This document shows positions 1 to 10,116 of a DNA stretch of 64,000 bases, piece after piece. Under the pieces are notes generated by a model, which worked only from the letters and a program-made list of their open reading frames with translations, made no database searches and was not told the origin of the DNA. How positions within the stretch are numbered: the stretch's first letter is position 1; each line of letters begins with the position of its first letter. Both the position numbers and the translations under genes were made by a program. This DNA comes from Planctomycetaceae bacterium (GTDB taxonomy: Bacteria > Planctomycetota > Planctomycetia > Pirellulales > Pirellulaceae): positions 23,091-87,090 of the forward strand of contig PAQH01000058.1 of assembly GCA_002709225.1 (NCBI GenBank), read 5' to 3'.

Positions 1-2
1 GC

Positions 3-896
3 CTTGGCAGTGAAGCGACTTCCTTGCCGGCGTTTGTCGTTATGAACTCTGCTGGAAGCCTCAGCGGCGGAGCGGCCTGCTTTGGCCATGGTTTCCTGCC
101 GCCGTCTTACCAGGGTGTCCCGTTCCATTCGCGCGGAACCCCTGTCCTCTATACGCAAAACCCACCTGGCTATGACCGTGAACTGCAACGCGATTCGCTT
201 CAACTGATAAATCGATTAAACCACGACCGATTCACGACCGTAAGGGACCCGGAAATCAAAACGCGGATCGCAGCATACGAAATGGCATTTCGCCTGCAAG
301 CCAGTGCACCCGAACTCGTTGACATCGCTAGTGAATCACAAGACACACTGGACATGTATGGTATCGATCCCCAAAAACCCTCTTTCGGTAGAAATTGCCT
401 GTTGGCTCGGCGATTGGTTGAGCGCGGAGTTCGCTTTGTTTGCCTTTTCCACCAAGGCTGGGACCACCACTCAAATGTGGTTGGTGGCCACCGTAGCGCG
501 TGCGCTGTGACAGATCAGCCAGCAACCGCACTGGTCAAGGATCTCAAGCAGCGCGGCCTGCTGGCAGATACGATCGTGTTGTGGAGTGGCGAGTTCGGCA
601 GAACCCCAATGGCGGAACGAAACCCGGCCTTGGGACGAGATCGGGGCCGCGACCATCATCCTAACGCATTCACCAGCTGGTTGGCCGGTGGCGGCGTTCG
701 CGGCGGCCAAACAATCGGTCAGACCGATGACCTGGGATACCACGTATCCGAGGATCCTGTGCACGTACACGATCTGCAAGCGACACTCCTTCGTCTCCTC
801 GGTATTGACCACACTCGCCTGACGTTTCGGCATCAAGGTCGGCCATTCCGGTTGACCGATGTCGGCGGTACAGTGATCACCAAACTACTCGCATGA
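3..896 (+). CDS. DUF1501 family protein, 5' end outside the window
   Basis: This is the C-terminal part of a DUF1501 protein, a secreted sulfatase/alkaline-phosphatase-fold family that is expanded in planctomycetes; its biochemical role is not established. The reading frame is open to the window edge, and its first residues ([11 protein letters not shown]) align with an internal stretch of the complete DUF1501 protein at 57331-58743 (LGSENNNLPSY), so the TTG at position 24 is not the real start. Family landmarks are present: [15 protein letters not shown], the WSGEFGRTP segment and a following DHHPN histidine cluster. The stop overlaps the next gene's start by four bases (ATGA), so the two are very probably translated together. 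Seen: frame, motifs, overlap. Inferred: secretion, because the N-terminus is missing. Confidence 0.9.
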   Translation, partial: LGSEATSLPAFVVMNSAGSLSGGAACFGHGFLPPSYQGVPFHSRGTPVLYTQNPPGYDRELQRDSLQLINRLNHDRFTTVRDPEIKTRIAAYEMAFRLQASAPELVDIASESQDTLDMYGIDPQKPSFGRNCLLARRLVERGVRFVCLFHQGWDHHSNVVGGHRSACAVTDQPATALVKDLKQRGLLADTIVLWSGEFGRTPMAERNPALGRDRGRDHHPNAFTSWLAGGGVRGGQTIGQTDDLGYHVSEDPVHVHDLQATLLRLLGIDHTRLTFRHQGRPFRLTDVGGTVITKLLA

Positions 897-3691
897 AATT
901 AGCCAATCCATCTCGTTCAAGCTACTGGCTCATCCAGCTGATGGGGGCCTGGTCCTTGTTGGCCCTACTTTTCATCGCACCATGTGGTGCTAACGAGCAC
1001 TGGGCATTCCGCCTTCCCGCTGTCCCGACACTTCCGACTGTTAGAAACCCGACGTGGGCGCAGCATCATGCGGACCGGTTTGTACTCGAACAACTGGATA
1101 GACAAGGGCATGAACCCTCTACCACAGCCTCGCGGTCAACCCTGATTCGTCGTCTCAGCCTCGATATCACAGGACTGCCCCCGACTCTCGACGAGTTCAA
1201 ACTGCGACTACAAGACACGTCGCCGGATGCACATGAACGTCATGCCGACCACTTGCTGGCGTCTCCACACTTCGGTGAACGTTGGGCTTTGTGGTGGCTC
1301 GATGCAGTCCGCTACGCGGACTCAAACGGCTATGAAGTGGATCGCCCACGGTCAGTATGGCCCTATCGAGACTGGTTAATCAGTGCCTTCAACAATGGCC
1401 TGCCATTCGACCAGTTCGCGATCGAACAGATCGCGGGCGATATGCTGCCTGAGGCGACTCTCGAACAAAGGATTGCGACAGGCTTCCATCGCCACACCTA
1501 TCTCAACGAAGAAGGTGGTCACGATTGGGAACAATTCCGCTGGGAGGCAATTGTCGATCGGGTCCATACCACTGCTACGATATTTCTAGGACTGAGTTTT
1601 TCTTGCGCCCAATGCCATGACCATAAATACGATCCACTCACGCAGGAAGAGTACTGGCGCTTTTTCGCCTTCTTTAATAACGTCGACGAACCCTTCTTGG
1701 AGGTGCCGACGGGTCCCATTACAGACCGGCGCAAAACACTTCTGTCGCAAATCGCCACCCTGGAGAAAACGAGACAAGATATTTTCCCCCACAAATCACC
1801 ACGCCCCGCAGGTCGCCAGGAAAACGATTGGAGGCAACATTCAATCGACTTGGCTTTTCACACATGGTGCCGCCACCAAGCCGCAGCAGCCGTAAAGTGG
1901 CGGGTATTAGAACCGCTCCACTACACCTCCAAAATGAATGCGACGTTGTCGCCGCTCGAGGACCATTCGCTGCTGGCAACAGGCGACCGCCCGGAAATAG
2001 ACACCTACCATGTCACTTATCGACTTCCCACTGGCCCTCTCCATGGACTCCTTCTCGAAGCGTTACCGCATCCGGCACTCCCCAAACGTGGGCCGGGACG
2101 CGGTAGCGTGCTAGGCGACGGTGCTTTCGCACTTAGTGAATTCAAAGCGACTCTGCCTTCCCAGACGAACCAACAGTCGCCGCAGCCGATGCAGCTCACC
2201 TTTCTGCGCCCATCCGCGACTTATCAACAAAAAAATCGCACGATCGAACTAAGCATCGATGGTGATAAATTGACGAACTGGCACATCCAAGGAGGTGAGG
2301 GCAGGGCACAGTGGGCGCTGTTTCCGACAGCCACAGCCATTCCGATCAACAGACCGACAACGCTGTCGATTACCTACCTCATGAATTTCGTCCACCAGCA
2401 GACGCTGGGCCGCTTCCGACTATCGATCACTCAAGACCCAAAGCCACTTCGGCTGCCAAGTCACCCTCCTCAGATTGACTCTTTACTAGCGACAGGCTGG
2501 CAAAACCTTTCGTTGCCTCAACGGACCAGGTTACGTGATTACTTTCTTTCGGTTACGCCTGAATTGGCTGAATTGAATAAGCAAATTCAGGAACTGCGTG
2601 CCGCGTTGCCCGAACCGCCCACCACACTCGTCGTGACGGAGCGCCCCACCTCGCGGATAACGTTCTTGCATACGCGAGGAGAATTCCATCGCCGGGAGTC
2701 TCGAGTTACGGCCGACGTACCAGAGATGTTACACGCACTTCCTCGCAACTCTCCCCGCAACCGACTAGCAATGGCAAAGTGGATCGCCAGCCGCGACAAT
2801 CCACTGACCGGACGCGTTATCTTGAATCAAATCTGGCAAGAAGTATTCGGACGTGGTCTAGTTGTCACACCAGAGGATTTTGGGACACAGGGAACTCCCC
2901 CAACCCATCCCAAACTCCTCGACTGGCTGGCCACTGAGTTCCTGCACCGCGACTGGGATCTGAAAGCGATGATTCAACAGATTGTCCATTCGTCAACCTA
3001 TCGCCAATCATCACGCATCTCCGCCGCCGCAGCCAGCTGGGATCCGCTGAATCAGTGGCTCGCTCGCGGACCACGGTTTCGCGTTCATGCGGAGGTCATA
3101 CGCGACCTTGCGTTGACTTCCAGTGGCCTGTTAACGCGTCGTATTGGAGGTCCAAGTTTTTTTCCGCCACGCCCTGACCTCGGAAAGATGATCGCCTACG
3201 CAAATGCATCCTGGAGCGTCAGCAAGGGAGCTGAACGCTACCGCCGTGGACTTTATATTCACCGCAAACGTACGGCACCCCACCCGGGACTCGCCAGCCT
3301 TGACGCCCCACCTCGAAACACTTGCAAAGTCAGACGCCGACGCTCCAACACTCCATTGCAGGCACTAGCTCTGCTGAACGATCAAACGATGCTCGAATCG
3401 GCACAAGCAATCGCCCATTTGATTACTGCCAATAACGCTGACACAGAAGTAGAGCGGGCGCAGTACGCATTTCGACTTTGCCTGAGCCGTGAACCTGACG
3501 CGCGTGAAGTTGAAGGGATCGTGCAATACTACCACCGCCAATTTCAACGGCTCAGCGCGGGAACTCTGGACGCAGCTGCCATCGCGGGCAGCGAAGAATC
3601 GAAGTCTGACGCGTCCCTCAGTTCGCTAGCCGCTTGGACAGCGACTGCCAGAGTCCTGTTGAACCTTGATGAAACCTTGACCAAAGAATAG
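893..3691 (+). CDS. DUF1549/DUF1553 (PSD1-type) secreted protein without N-terminal cytochrome domain
   Basis: A 932-residue member of the planctomycete DUF1549/DUF1553 family, usually encoded beside a DUF1501 gene, as here. Residues 1-33 form a signal peptide (hydrophobic stretch about 15-30). The DUF1549 part follows directly and ends near a C-x-x-C-H motif at residues 238-242, which could bind heme c. The DUF1553 part fills roughly residues 610-890. Many relatives carry an extra N-terminal cytochrome-like domain, as the paralogue at 54453 does; this one starts straight at DUF1549. The gene order (DUF1501 first) is the reverse of the two other pairs in this window. Function is unknown; an extracytoplasmic role in polymer degradation or electron transfer is only a guess from context. 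Confidence 0.9.
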   Translation: MKLANPSRSSYWLIQLMGAWSLLALLFIAPCGANEHWAFRLPAVPTLPTVRNPTWAQHHADRFVLEQLDRQGHEPSTTASRSTLIRRLSLDITGLPPTLDEFKLRLQDTSPDAHERHADHLLASPHFGERWALWWLDAVRYADSNGYEVDRPRSVWPYRDWLISAFNNGLPFDQFAIEQIAGDMLPEATLEQRIATGFHRHTYLNEEGGHDWEQFRWEAIVDRVHTTATIFLGLSFSCAQCHDHKYDPLTQEEYWRFFAFFNNVDEPFLEVPTGPITDRRKTLLSQIATLEKTRQDIFPHKSPRPAGRQENDWRQHSIDLAFHTWCRHQAAAAVKWRVLEPLHYTSKMNATLSPLEDHSLLATGDRPEIDTYHVTYRLPTGPLHGLLLEALPHPALPKRGPGRGSVLGDGAFALSEFKATLPSQTNQQSPQPMQLTFLRPSATYQQKNRTIELSIDGDKLTNWHIQGGEGRAQWALFPTATAIPINRPTTLSITYLMNFVHQQTLGRFRLSITQDPKPLRLPSHPPQIDSLLATGWQNLSLPQRTRLRDYFLSVTPELAELNKQIQELRAALPEPPTTLVVTERPTSRITFLHTRGEFHRRESRVTADVPEMLHALPRNSPRNRLAMAKWIASRDNPLTGRVILNQIWQEVFGRGLVVTPEDFGTQGTPPTHPKLLDWLATEFLHRDWDLKAMIQQIVHSSTYRQSSRISAAAASWDPLNQWLARGPRFRVHAEVIRDLALTSSGLLTRRIGGPSFFPPRPDLGKMIAYANASWSVSKGAERYRRGLYIHRKRTAPHPGLASLDAPPRNTCKVRRRRSNTPLQALALLNDQTMLESAQAIAHLITANNADTEVERAQYAFRLCLSREPDAREVEGIVQYYHRQFQRLSAGTLDAAAIAGSEESKSDASLSSLAAWTATARVLLNLDETLTKE

Positions 3692-3996
3692 ACCGGACAT
3701 CGTCAAAAGAAGTACCGGGGCATAGTCGCGGCCTTGCCAGGCCCCGCGGTAGCGGTTTTACGGTATTCTATGGACTACGCCGGATGCGTTGTGACTTCCT
3801 CACCAACCGCAACCTCCGCTGGCCATGACGGTGTGACTGTGCACGATGGCGACCGACCTGGTGGTAACGCCATGTACGCATTTCACAATAAGTGCGTCAG
3901 CCCACGTCGCGACACCATTGCGGCGGCGTTGTTCGATGAAAGCCACTCCTTCTTTAACCGCCCCTGGATGCCCCCTCACCATAAAAGGGCCCTCCG
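3692..3996. other. Intergenic region after the DUF1549/1553 gene
   Basis: About 300 bases without a convincing gene. Open frames exist on both strands but overlap one another and resemble no protein I know. The only structure noticed is a short GC-rich hairpin near 3728-3747, listed separately. The rest presumably carries the promoter of the gene starting at 3997; no clear promoter elements could be assigned. Confidence 0.5.
3728..3747 (+). terminator. Weak terminator-like hairpin
   Basis: GGCCT and AGGCC pair around a TGCC loop, and the outer GC bases can extend the stem with a bulge. It lies about 40 bases after the stop of the DUF1549/1553 gene. No T-tract follows, so a role in termination is a guess. 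Confidence 0.25.
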
Positions 3997-5697
3997 ATGT
4001 CAATGAAGCGACGTGATTTTCTGCAAAATGTGAGTACGACCATACCGGTGGGCGCAATTACCGGCGCTACTGCCGGAGCCACAGGGCAGCCTGCCGAACC
4101 AGTCAAAGAACCCCATGTCTTCATGTTCGACGATGGCCGCCACGCAGCATGTCTCTATCAGTTTGAAGCGCCCCTGACACCTCGAGACCTGGAATTCAAT
4201 GTCGACCAACTTGTCGATAGTGGAGTTGATACGTTGGTCTATTTTGCCGGGGTGGAAGGTGGCGTCGTCCTGTATGACAGCGACGTTGCCCAGACCTGGG
4301 GCGACAATGTCAAAACCTGGACTCATCCCGTCTGGTACCGGGCCGGCCGTAACATCCAGCAACTCATACAAGACGGGCATGATCCGCTTGATATTCTCGT
4401 CAAACGCTGCAACGAAAAGGGAATCTTCTTTCTGGCTAGCAACTGGGTGAACCTGGTAGGTGGTGATCGCAAGACACACGGCGGGCTTGGAAGAAAATGT
4501 GATTTTGTCTACGAGCATCCTGAATTTCAGGTCGGCGATGAAGACGACCCGCGTGCTGAGTACGTGGCACCGGAACGCTTCAGTTTCTTGCATGCACCGG
4601 TACGCGATTACCGTTTCCACATGTTCGCCGAGCTATTGACTCGTTATTCCACAGATGGCATTGAACTGAATCTGCTGAACGACATTCCCTTCTGCAGGTT
4701 CCGTGATGCCAAAGCGTTGACCCCACTTATGACCGAGTGGATTCGCAAGCTTCGCGCCGTTGCCAACAGCGCCGCAGAAGCACAACAAAGACGCAAACGG
4801 ATCTATGTGAGAATCCCATCGCAACCCAACGGCTGGCAAATGCTCGGATACGACGTCAAGACATGGGTTGAAGAGCGACTCGTCGATGGACTAATCGTCT
4901 TTCCTGCCGCGATGGAAGGAACTCTGGATCAGCACGCCGACTGCAGCGCGGCAATCGAATTAGCACATCGACATGACTGCCGGGTCTTGACCGCATTGAG
5001 TGGCCTGGTCGGACGACAATTTGAACAATACGCCACCCAATCCATGATTTGGTCCGCGGCGGCGAACGCCTACGCGCAGGGCTCCGACGGTTTTGGGTTT
5101 GCCCAACACCATTGGACGCCTAACGGCTGGCCGTGGACTGCCGAAGACTATGAGACCCTACGGTTGACGGGGCATCCCGAACTCCTGGAAACTGCGGACA
5201 AGTTATACCGTGCGCCCTCAAACTCATCTCAGAATCCACCAGACCGGTGGCTTCCGCGAGCGGACCCTGAACTGCCGCAAAAACTGGTGGAAGGGAAGCG
5301 CGTCGAGGTCCCATTGCGTGTCGCCGATCGACTCGGCGACTGGCACGCCGAAGGCAAGGTCGCTGGTGTCCATCTGCGAATTCGCGTCACGAACATTGAG
5401 CCGGCGCTCAACGACCTGCAAATCGCCTTGAATGGCCAACACCTGCCCGCTGACGCCCTCCAACTATCCGACCTGATTTACCGCCTTCACTCCGGTGGCG
5501 CCATCGGCCCCTATGGGTATGTCTACGATTACGCACTAGAACCCCGGCATTACCCCAAAAGAGGCCACAATGTCGTCTCCGTCACGCTCGCTAGGAAAGA
5601 CCCGGCGGTCGCTCTCGAATTCTCGCTGCACGACGTCGATCTGGAAATCGCTTACCGGCCGCACCGTCACTTCAATGCACGACCTGTGGCCTATTAG
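3997..5697 (+). CDS. Secreted TIM-barrel (glycosidase-like) protein with twin-arginine signal
   Basis: A 566-residue protein beginning MSMKRRDFLQ, a twin-arginine-type export signal, followed by an Ala/Gly-rich stretch. Residues about 60-400 look like a TIM barrel of the glycosyl-hydrolase-like kind: alternating strand and helix segments, with STDGIELNLLND near residue 220, where such proteins often carry acidic catalytic or substrate-binding residues. The last ~130 residues (from about 435) are beta-rich and could be a carbohydrate-binding or accessory domain. I do not recognise a precise family. It sits between DUF1501 genes, suggesting export and perhaps polysaccharide turnover, but no substrate can be read from the sequence. 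An ATG three codons downstream is an equally possible start. Confidence 0.75.
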   Translation: MSMKRRDFLQNVSTTIPVGAITGATAGATGQPAEPVKEPHVFMFDDGRHAACLYQFEAPLTPRDLEFNVDQLVDSGVDTLVYFAGVEGGVVLYDSDVAQTWGDNVKTWTHPVWYRAGRNIQQLIQDGHDPLDILVKRCNEKGIFFLASNWVNLVGGDRKTHGGLGRKCDFVYEHPEFQVGDEDDPRAEYVAPERFSFLHAPVRDYRFHMFAELLTRYSTDGIELNLLNDIPFCRFRDAKALTPLMTEWIRKLRAVANSAAEAQQRRKRIYVRIPSQPNGWQMLGYDVKTWVEERLVDGLIVFPAAMEGTLDQHADCSAAIELAHRHDCRVLTALSGLVGRQFEQYATQSMIWSAAANAYAQGSDGFGFAQHHWTPNGWPWTAEDYETLRLTGHPELLETADKLYRAPSNSSQNPPDRWLPRADPELPQKLVEGKRVEVPLRVADRLGDWHAEGKVAGVHLRIRVTNIEPALNDLQIALNGQHLPADALQLSDLIYRLHSGGAIGPYGYVYDYALEPRHYPKRGHNVVSVTLARKDPAVALEFSLHDVDLEIAYRPHRHFNARPVAY

Positions 5698-5837
5698 TAG
5701 TATCGCAATGTGGTCCTACAACAAAACGGTGTAAACGACTCCAGCATTACAACGCCCGGGAGGGAAGCTGACATTTCCGCAATAGCCCGACGACATTGGT
5801 CAAAAAGCCAGCCACCAAACCGCTCTGTTTTTAGTAC

Positions 5838-5873
5838 GATCTTTCTGTCCAGTGAATAGAAACCGGAAAGATC
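5838..5873. promoter_or_regulatory. Inverted repeat upstream of a DUF1501 gene
   Basis: GATCTTTC (5838-5845) and GAAAGATC (5866-5873) are perfect complements separated by 20 bases, about 70 bases before the next gene's start. It could be a leader hairpin or an operator. An 8-base match of this kind can also occur by chance in an intergenic region of this size. Confidence 0.3.
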
Positions 5874-5942
5874 TTTGCGTGAGCAACCCGATCCTGGATA
5901 ATGACAATCAAGCGTGAAGTAACCTCTTGAGGAATTCGTGAA

Positions 5943-7382
5943 ATGTTTACGATCAGTGACCGACAGGCACCGACCGCGAGACAGGGTTGGTCGAGACGAG
6001 ATTTTCTGCGTATCGGAAGTCTGGCACCTGGTGGTATGACACTTGCATCTCTGCTGGAGGGCAAGGCTTCTGCTGCCACGAGGGGGTTCTTGCGGGATAA
6101 ATCTGTCGTCCTCCTATTCGTCCAAGGCGGCCCTCCTCAAGTCGAGACTTTCGACCCGAAAATGAACGCTCCGCTCAACATTCGCAGCGGTACCGGTGAA
6201 GTCTCTACGGCACTGCCTGGTGTCACCTTTGGCGGCACGTTCCCCCAGTTGGGACGTCGAGCAGAGCAATTGGCAATTGTCCGCTCTTTCCATTCTGGTG
6301 ATGGCAGTCATAACCAGCTTCCTATTTTGTCTGGGAATTGTCCGACTGCCGCCTCCATGGGATCTCAGTTTGCGAGATTGGCGGGAACGAACCATCCCGT
6401 AACGGCAGTCCCTACCCACTCCGTAATTATGCCCGAGCAGATTCAACCCGACTTAAAACTGGGAGAGCCGACTGGCCCATTCACATACAACTACATACGC
6501 AAACATTACCCTACCGCGGGAAAACTGGGTGGCGCATACGAGGGTCTATTCCTGACGGGCGGAAAGGGCCTAGCAGAAAGCCTGACGTTGTCACTCTCAC
6601 GCGAGCGATTCGACGATCGCCGTAGCCTCCTAGATCAGCTTGATCAATTCAAACGTCGCGTGGACCGTACTGGTGCGTTAGATGGCGCTACAGGTGCAGA
6701 GCAACAAGCCATCGATGTATTGCTTCAGGGGATCGCAGACGCATTCAATCTCTCCAAAGAGCACCCTGAAACCATCGCCAAATACGATACCAGTCCACTC
6801 TTCCGTATGCAGGATTGGCATCAAGGGGGTGTCCACTATCACGGCAAACGCAATCAATCACGCATCACAAACCTGCTCGGAAAACAGATGCTCTTGGCGC
6901 GGCGACTGTGTGAAGCCGGTTGCGGCTTTGTGACGGTGTCCGATGCCTGCTGGGATTTCCACAACGATGGAAATAATCCGCCGTCGAAAGAAGCCATGAT
7001 GGTACTAGGGCATCAACTGGATCATGCCGTTTCGGCATTTCTCGACGATCTTGAAACTCGCGGTTTGAGTGACAAGATTCTGCTGATCGTCACTGGAGAA
7101 ATGGGACGAACTCCCAAGAAGAAAGAAAACGGCGGAACCGACCACTGGGCTCGGCTGACACCACTGTTGATCGCGGGGGGTGGCCTCCGCATGGGTCAAG
7201 TGATCGGCAAGACCGATCGCTTAGGAGGAGAAGCTACAACGCCGCTCTACGGACCTTCGCATTTGCGAGGCACGGTCATGCAAACGCTCTTCGACCCGGC
7301 TGAAACGCGTCTGGTCGACGGCCTACCACGCGATCTGTTTAACTCGATAACTGCAACTCCACCAATCGCCGAGTTATCTTGA
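5943..7382 (+). CDS. DUF1501 family protein with twin-arginine signal
   Basis: A complete 479-residue DUF1501 protein. The N-terminus has the twin-arginine motif SRRDFLR at residues 18-24 followed by a weakly hydrophobic stretch and an alanine-rich cleavage region (ASA), so export by the Tat system is likely. Family landmarks are visible: a FVQGGPPQVETFDPK segment after the signal, LLARRLCEAGCGFV in the middle, and TGEMGRTP followed by DHW near residue 400. It is not directly paired with a DUF1549/1553 gene, unlike the other three copies in this window. It converges on the GTPase gene that follows. Function unknown; the fold suggests a metal-dependent hydrolase of the alkaline phosphatase superfamily. 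Confidence 0.92.
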   Translation: MFTISDRQAPTARQGWSRRDFLRIGSLAPGGMTLASLLEGKASAATRGFLRDKSVVLLFVQGGPPQVETFDPKMNAPLNIRSGTGEVSTALPGVTFGGTFPQLGRRAEQLAIVRSFHSGDGSHNQLPILSGNCPTAASMGSQFARLAGTNHPVTAVPTHSVIMPEQIQPDLKLGEPTGPFTYNYIRKHYPTAGKLGGAYEGLFLTGGKGLAESLTLSLSRERFDDRRSLLDQLDQFKRRVDRTGALDGATGAEQQAIDVLLQGIADAFNLSKEHPETIAKYDTSPLFRMQDWHQGGVHYHGKRNQSRITNLLGKQMLLARRLCEAGCGFVTVSDACWDFHNDGNNPPSKEAMMVLGHQLDHAVSAFLDDLETRGLSDKILLIVTGEMGRTPKKKENGGTDHWARLTPLLIAGGGLRMGQVIGKTDRLGGEATTPLYGPSHLRGTVMQTLFDPAETRLVDGLPRDLFNSITATPPIAELS

Positions 7383-7490
7383 CCGCTGCTGTCGGCGGCA
7401 CAACACGGGCCAGATTGTTCACTAATCGACGCCTTTCCATTGCAACCAAGCTGACGGCCAAATACTTCGTCAAGCGGAGCAACGCAGCAT

Positions 7491-8600
7491 TCAGTCTGCC
7501 ACCGGATCGGAATAACGATGTGTGGGCACAGGCCGCCCGGGCCGGAAGCTCTGCGTCTGCCGAAAATCAACTTTGATCTGTCGCTTGCCACAGACTCGTG
7601 ATACCACGTCCTGGACCTTGGTCTGTAGTATGTCAGGATCAATCGCCACCCGCGCATTAACAATCAAGTCCGCGTCTAACGGGTGACAACCCGATTGTAG
7701 AGAAAGTTCGGGCGCAAGCTCATTGCTGATCGCGTTGGCTACGCCATGGCTCCCTGCAGACATGCCAATGACTTTCAAATGGGCAACCTCTGCTGAATCC
7801 TGCCGCAACTCGTCAACGAGTTCAACAACAACTTGCAGCAGGATCTCGTCAAGTGCGAACGAGGCTTCAGAAGTTAAACGCATGCTGCTATTGAGCCACC
7901 CCAATTCCGCTTCCCCAGCTGCATAGATGTCATAATCAAGCTGAAGGATTCGCCGCCCAAACTCTCCTTGTTGCCCGAGCTGCTCCAACAACGTCTCGAA
8001 TCCCTGTCCCGTGCGCGCCGACATTTGCACAACGGGAACTTCTGGACAGGCGGTTGCCAGCAGAGCAACAAGCTCACCGATTTCCTGCCCGGTCAACTCG
8101 TCAATACGGTTGAGGATCACAAAATCCGCTTCTTCGAGTTGTTTGCGGAAAATATACGCCGCCTTTGGCGAAAACCCGCTCCCTTCTTCATTCCGCAAAA
8201 TCCGCCGTCCATGACTCGGTTTGAGGATCACGCCGTAAGGAGCGACATCTATTTCGTCACTATGTAACCCCCGCAAGGGCTGAACTACTGTCGCCACCAG
8301 ATCAGTACAACTGCCAACCGGTTCAGCAATGACAACGTCAGGACGCTGTTCCTGGCCAAGCTCAGCCACGGTCGCGGTCAATTCGTCGAAATGGCAGCAA
8401 AAACACGCACCTGCGACTTCCCCTACATGAAGACCTTGAGAGCGTAAAGTGTGCGTGTCAACCAGGTCGCTAGCCTGATCATTCGTAACGATTCCGACCC
8501 GCAGTCCACGGTCCTGATAAGCACGTGCCAAACGAGCAATCGTCGTCGTCTTACCAGCCCCCAAGAACCCGCCGATCATGATGAAACGCATTGCAGCCAT
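7491..8600 (-). CDS. CobW/COG0523-type metal-binding GTPase
   Basis: A 369-residue SIMIBI-class GTPase of the CobW/COG0523 group, proteins that use GTP to deliver or store metal ions for cofactors or enzymes. Visible motifs are the P-loop GGFLGAGKTT (residues 10-19), the metal-binding C66-x-C68-C69 (CFCC, where many relatives have GCICC), and NRID as the nucleotide-specificity motif. The C-terminus ends in a short Arg/Pro-rich segment. The frame stays open 22 codons further upstream, but the ATG at 8600 places the P-loop at the usual distance from the N-terminus. It is divergent from a Rieske gene. Which metal it handles cannot be read from the sequence; no Zur-like site was recognised upstream. 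Confidence 0.88.
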   Translation of the reverse strand: MAAMRFIMIGGFLGAGKTTTIARLARAYQDRGLRVGIVTNDQASDLVDTHTLRSQGLHVGEVAGACFCCHFDELTATVAELGQEQRPDVVIAEPVGSCTDLVATVVQPLRGLHSDEIDVAPYGVILKPSHGRRILRNEEGSGFSPKAAYIFRKQLEEADFVILNRIDELTGQEIGELVALLATACPEVPVVQMSARTGQGFETLLEQLGQQGEFGRRILQLDYDIYAAGEAELGWLNSSMRLTSEASFALDEILLQVVVELVDELRQDSAEVAHLKVIGMSAGSHGVANAISNELAPELSLQSGCHPLDADLIVNARVAIDPDILQTKVQDVVSRVCGKRQIKVDFRQTQSFRPGRPVPTHRYSDPVAD

Positions 8601-8799
8601 CGTGTTCTTCCGCACTTTGGGTAAAACATCTGCGGGCACGGCCCTACCGTCGAGACCTCCACACACCTAGAATCTAACCACTGGCGATCGTTGCCCGCTA
8701 GTACTTGTGCTTGATTTCTGGCACTTCCAGACGAGCTGCCAGCTTCACAGATCGTCAGTCCGATCAATGCCTCCCGATCTCCTTTTCTGGCCGAGAGCC

Positions 8800-9153
8800 A
8801 TGTCCGAATTTACGACCGTGGCAAAGACTGTAGATATCCCGCAGGGTACAGGATCCGCATTTCCAGTGAATGGGCGTATGGTCGCCGTATTCAATGAAGA
8901 GGGGCAGTTTTTCGCGATCGATGATATCTGTCCTCACATGGGTGCATCGCTAGCCGGCGGCCATGTTGAAAATGGAACTGTCAGCTGTCCCTGGCACGCA
9001 TGGCGTTTCTGCATTCACGATGGAACCTGGTGTGACAATCCAAAGATTGGCATCGATCGGTTCGATTTACGGGTCGTCGAAGACGAAATTCAAGTTCTAG
9101 TACCCGACGCGGAAAGCCCTCCACCAAAAGCAGACCAGACCGACGAAAGCTGA
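8800..9153 (+). CDS. Small Rieske [2Fe-2S] protein (NirD/ferredoxin type)
   Basis: A 117-residue single-domain Rieske protein. The two cluster-binding motifs are complete: C44-x-H46 and C63-x-x-H66, giving a [2Fe-2S] cluster bound by two Cys and two His. Length and arrangement match NirD-like subunits and dioxygenase-type ferredoxins; there is no signal peptide or membrane segment, so it is probably cytoplasmic. No nitrite reductase or oxygenase partner lies beside it. The start at 8800 is chosen because it begins just ahead of the domain; in-frame ATG 8767 and TTG 8707 only add unrelated residues. Its stop abuts the stop of the convergent gene without a single base between. Confidence 0.88.
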   Translation: MSEFTTVAKTVDIPQGTGSAFPVNGRMVAVFNEEGQFFAIDDICPHMGASLAGGHVENGTVSCPWHAWRFCIHDGTWCDNPKIGIDRFDLRVVEDEIQVLVPDAESPPPKADQTDES

Positions 9154-10077
9154 TCAAAGGACGGTAATCTGCAACGTCGTCGAGCTTTGATCCACCGTCT
9201 CAATACGCTGTCCTCGATACAACTTCTCCGTTGTACGCTTTTGCCGTACCTGTGACGATTTCAGGTACCCCGCCTCGACATCGAAGTAGATCTCGCCAGC
9301 TTGAATGTGTTGCGTGAGGCGCCCAGCTTTGTCGCTAGACTCCGCGGATGCCTTTGCTTGCTCTAGCGTCGTTTTCAGAACAATCAGCGCCGTTTCACGT
9401 CCGCCGCGTTGTTGAGTTCCTTTGTATGTATAGACAGTCGTCAATTTCACCTTTCCAAGTGGCGAGACTTGGACCGAATCCGTCTCCCAACTGTCCCCCA
9501 TGGCGACAGGCATTTCTGGCAGCAGCAAATTGGATTGTCGCAAAACATTTGCCAATTGTTCAGCGGAAATAAATCGTTTCAAGCGCGGCGAGTCAACCGT
9601 TTGAGTCGTAACGGGTCCAGACAGCACCTCCCTGATCTGCCCTCGGTCACCAACATTTACACGAAATGGTGAATCGAGCAGCGGCTGTATACGGTTCGCA
9701 ATACGCAACAGCTGGCCAGTGGGATTCTTATCTCGCTGCGAGTCGTACTCAACGGGTTCTGCCTCAGGAGCCTGGAATTTGATCGCCAGACGCGAAAATT
9801 GCTGAGTCACTTCCGCGCCGCCGCGTGGAGTCAGTTTTCCGACAGTCCAATCGACATCCATCTCCAAAGCGCTGGTAATCGCCAAGGGGCGGTTATTAAC
9901 CGATGTAGTGGTCGTCGCTTGCTGGCTGATCCTAAGCTGTAGCTGCTGCCCTGCACGAAATTTCCACCGCAATCGAACCTGGGCTGACAATTCGCCAACC
10001 TCTTGATTCAGCAGCAAAGGCACAATCAGGAGACAGCATGTGCATACACGTTGGGTGCTGGAACGCAACAAAAGCAC
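9154..10077 (-). CDS. Secreted DUF6263-like protein
   Basis: A 307-residue protein with an N-terminal hydrophobic stretch (residues ~12-25) that suggests a signal peptide. The mature part is beta-rich with segments such as FRAGQQLQLRISQ, GDSWETDS and IYFDVEAGYL, which resemble planctomycete and Bacteroidota proteins annotated as DUF6263. No catalytic motif is visible. The start is uncertain: the first possible codon, GTG at 10077, sits only one base after an AAGGAG sequence, while the TTG at 10071 is seven bases after it and better placed. It reads towards the Rieske gene and shares no gap with it. The neighbouring UPF0173 gene is upstream on the same strand, 39 bases away, so the two may be cotranscribed. 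Confidence 0.75.
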   Translation of the reverse strand: MLLLRSSTQRVCTCCLLIVPLLLNQEVGELSAQVRLRWKFRAGQQLQLRISQQATTTTSVNNRPLAITSALEMDVDWTVGKLTPRGGAEVTQQFSRLAIKFQAPEAEPVEYDSQRDKNPTGQLLRIANRIQPLLDSPFRVNVGDRGQIREVLSGPVTTQTVDSPRLKRFISAEQLANVLRQSNLLLPEMPVAMGDSWETDSVQVSPLGKVKLTTVYTYKGTQQRGGRETALIVLKTTLEQAKASAESSDKAGRLTQHIQAGEIYFDVEAGYLKSSQVRQKRTTEKLYRGQRIETVDQSSTTLQITVL

Positions 10078-10116
10078 TCTCCTTAGTGAATAGGCGGAAG
10101 TTACTACCGAACTAAA

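Noticed and set aside
3734..4006. 90-codon open frame in the gap before the TIM-barrel gene
   Set aside because: It overlaps the next gene's start, contains long His/Arg/Pro mixtures, and resembles no protein family.
7383..7490. Possible terminator between the convergent DUF1501 and GTPase genes
   Set aside because: Only a four-base stem could be formed, so no terminator is supported.
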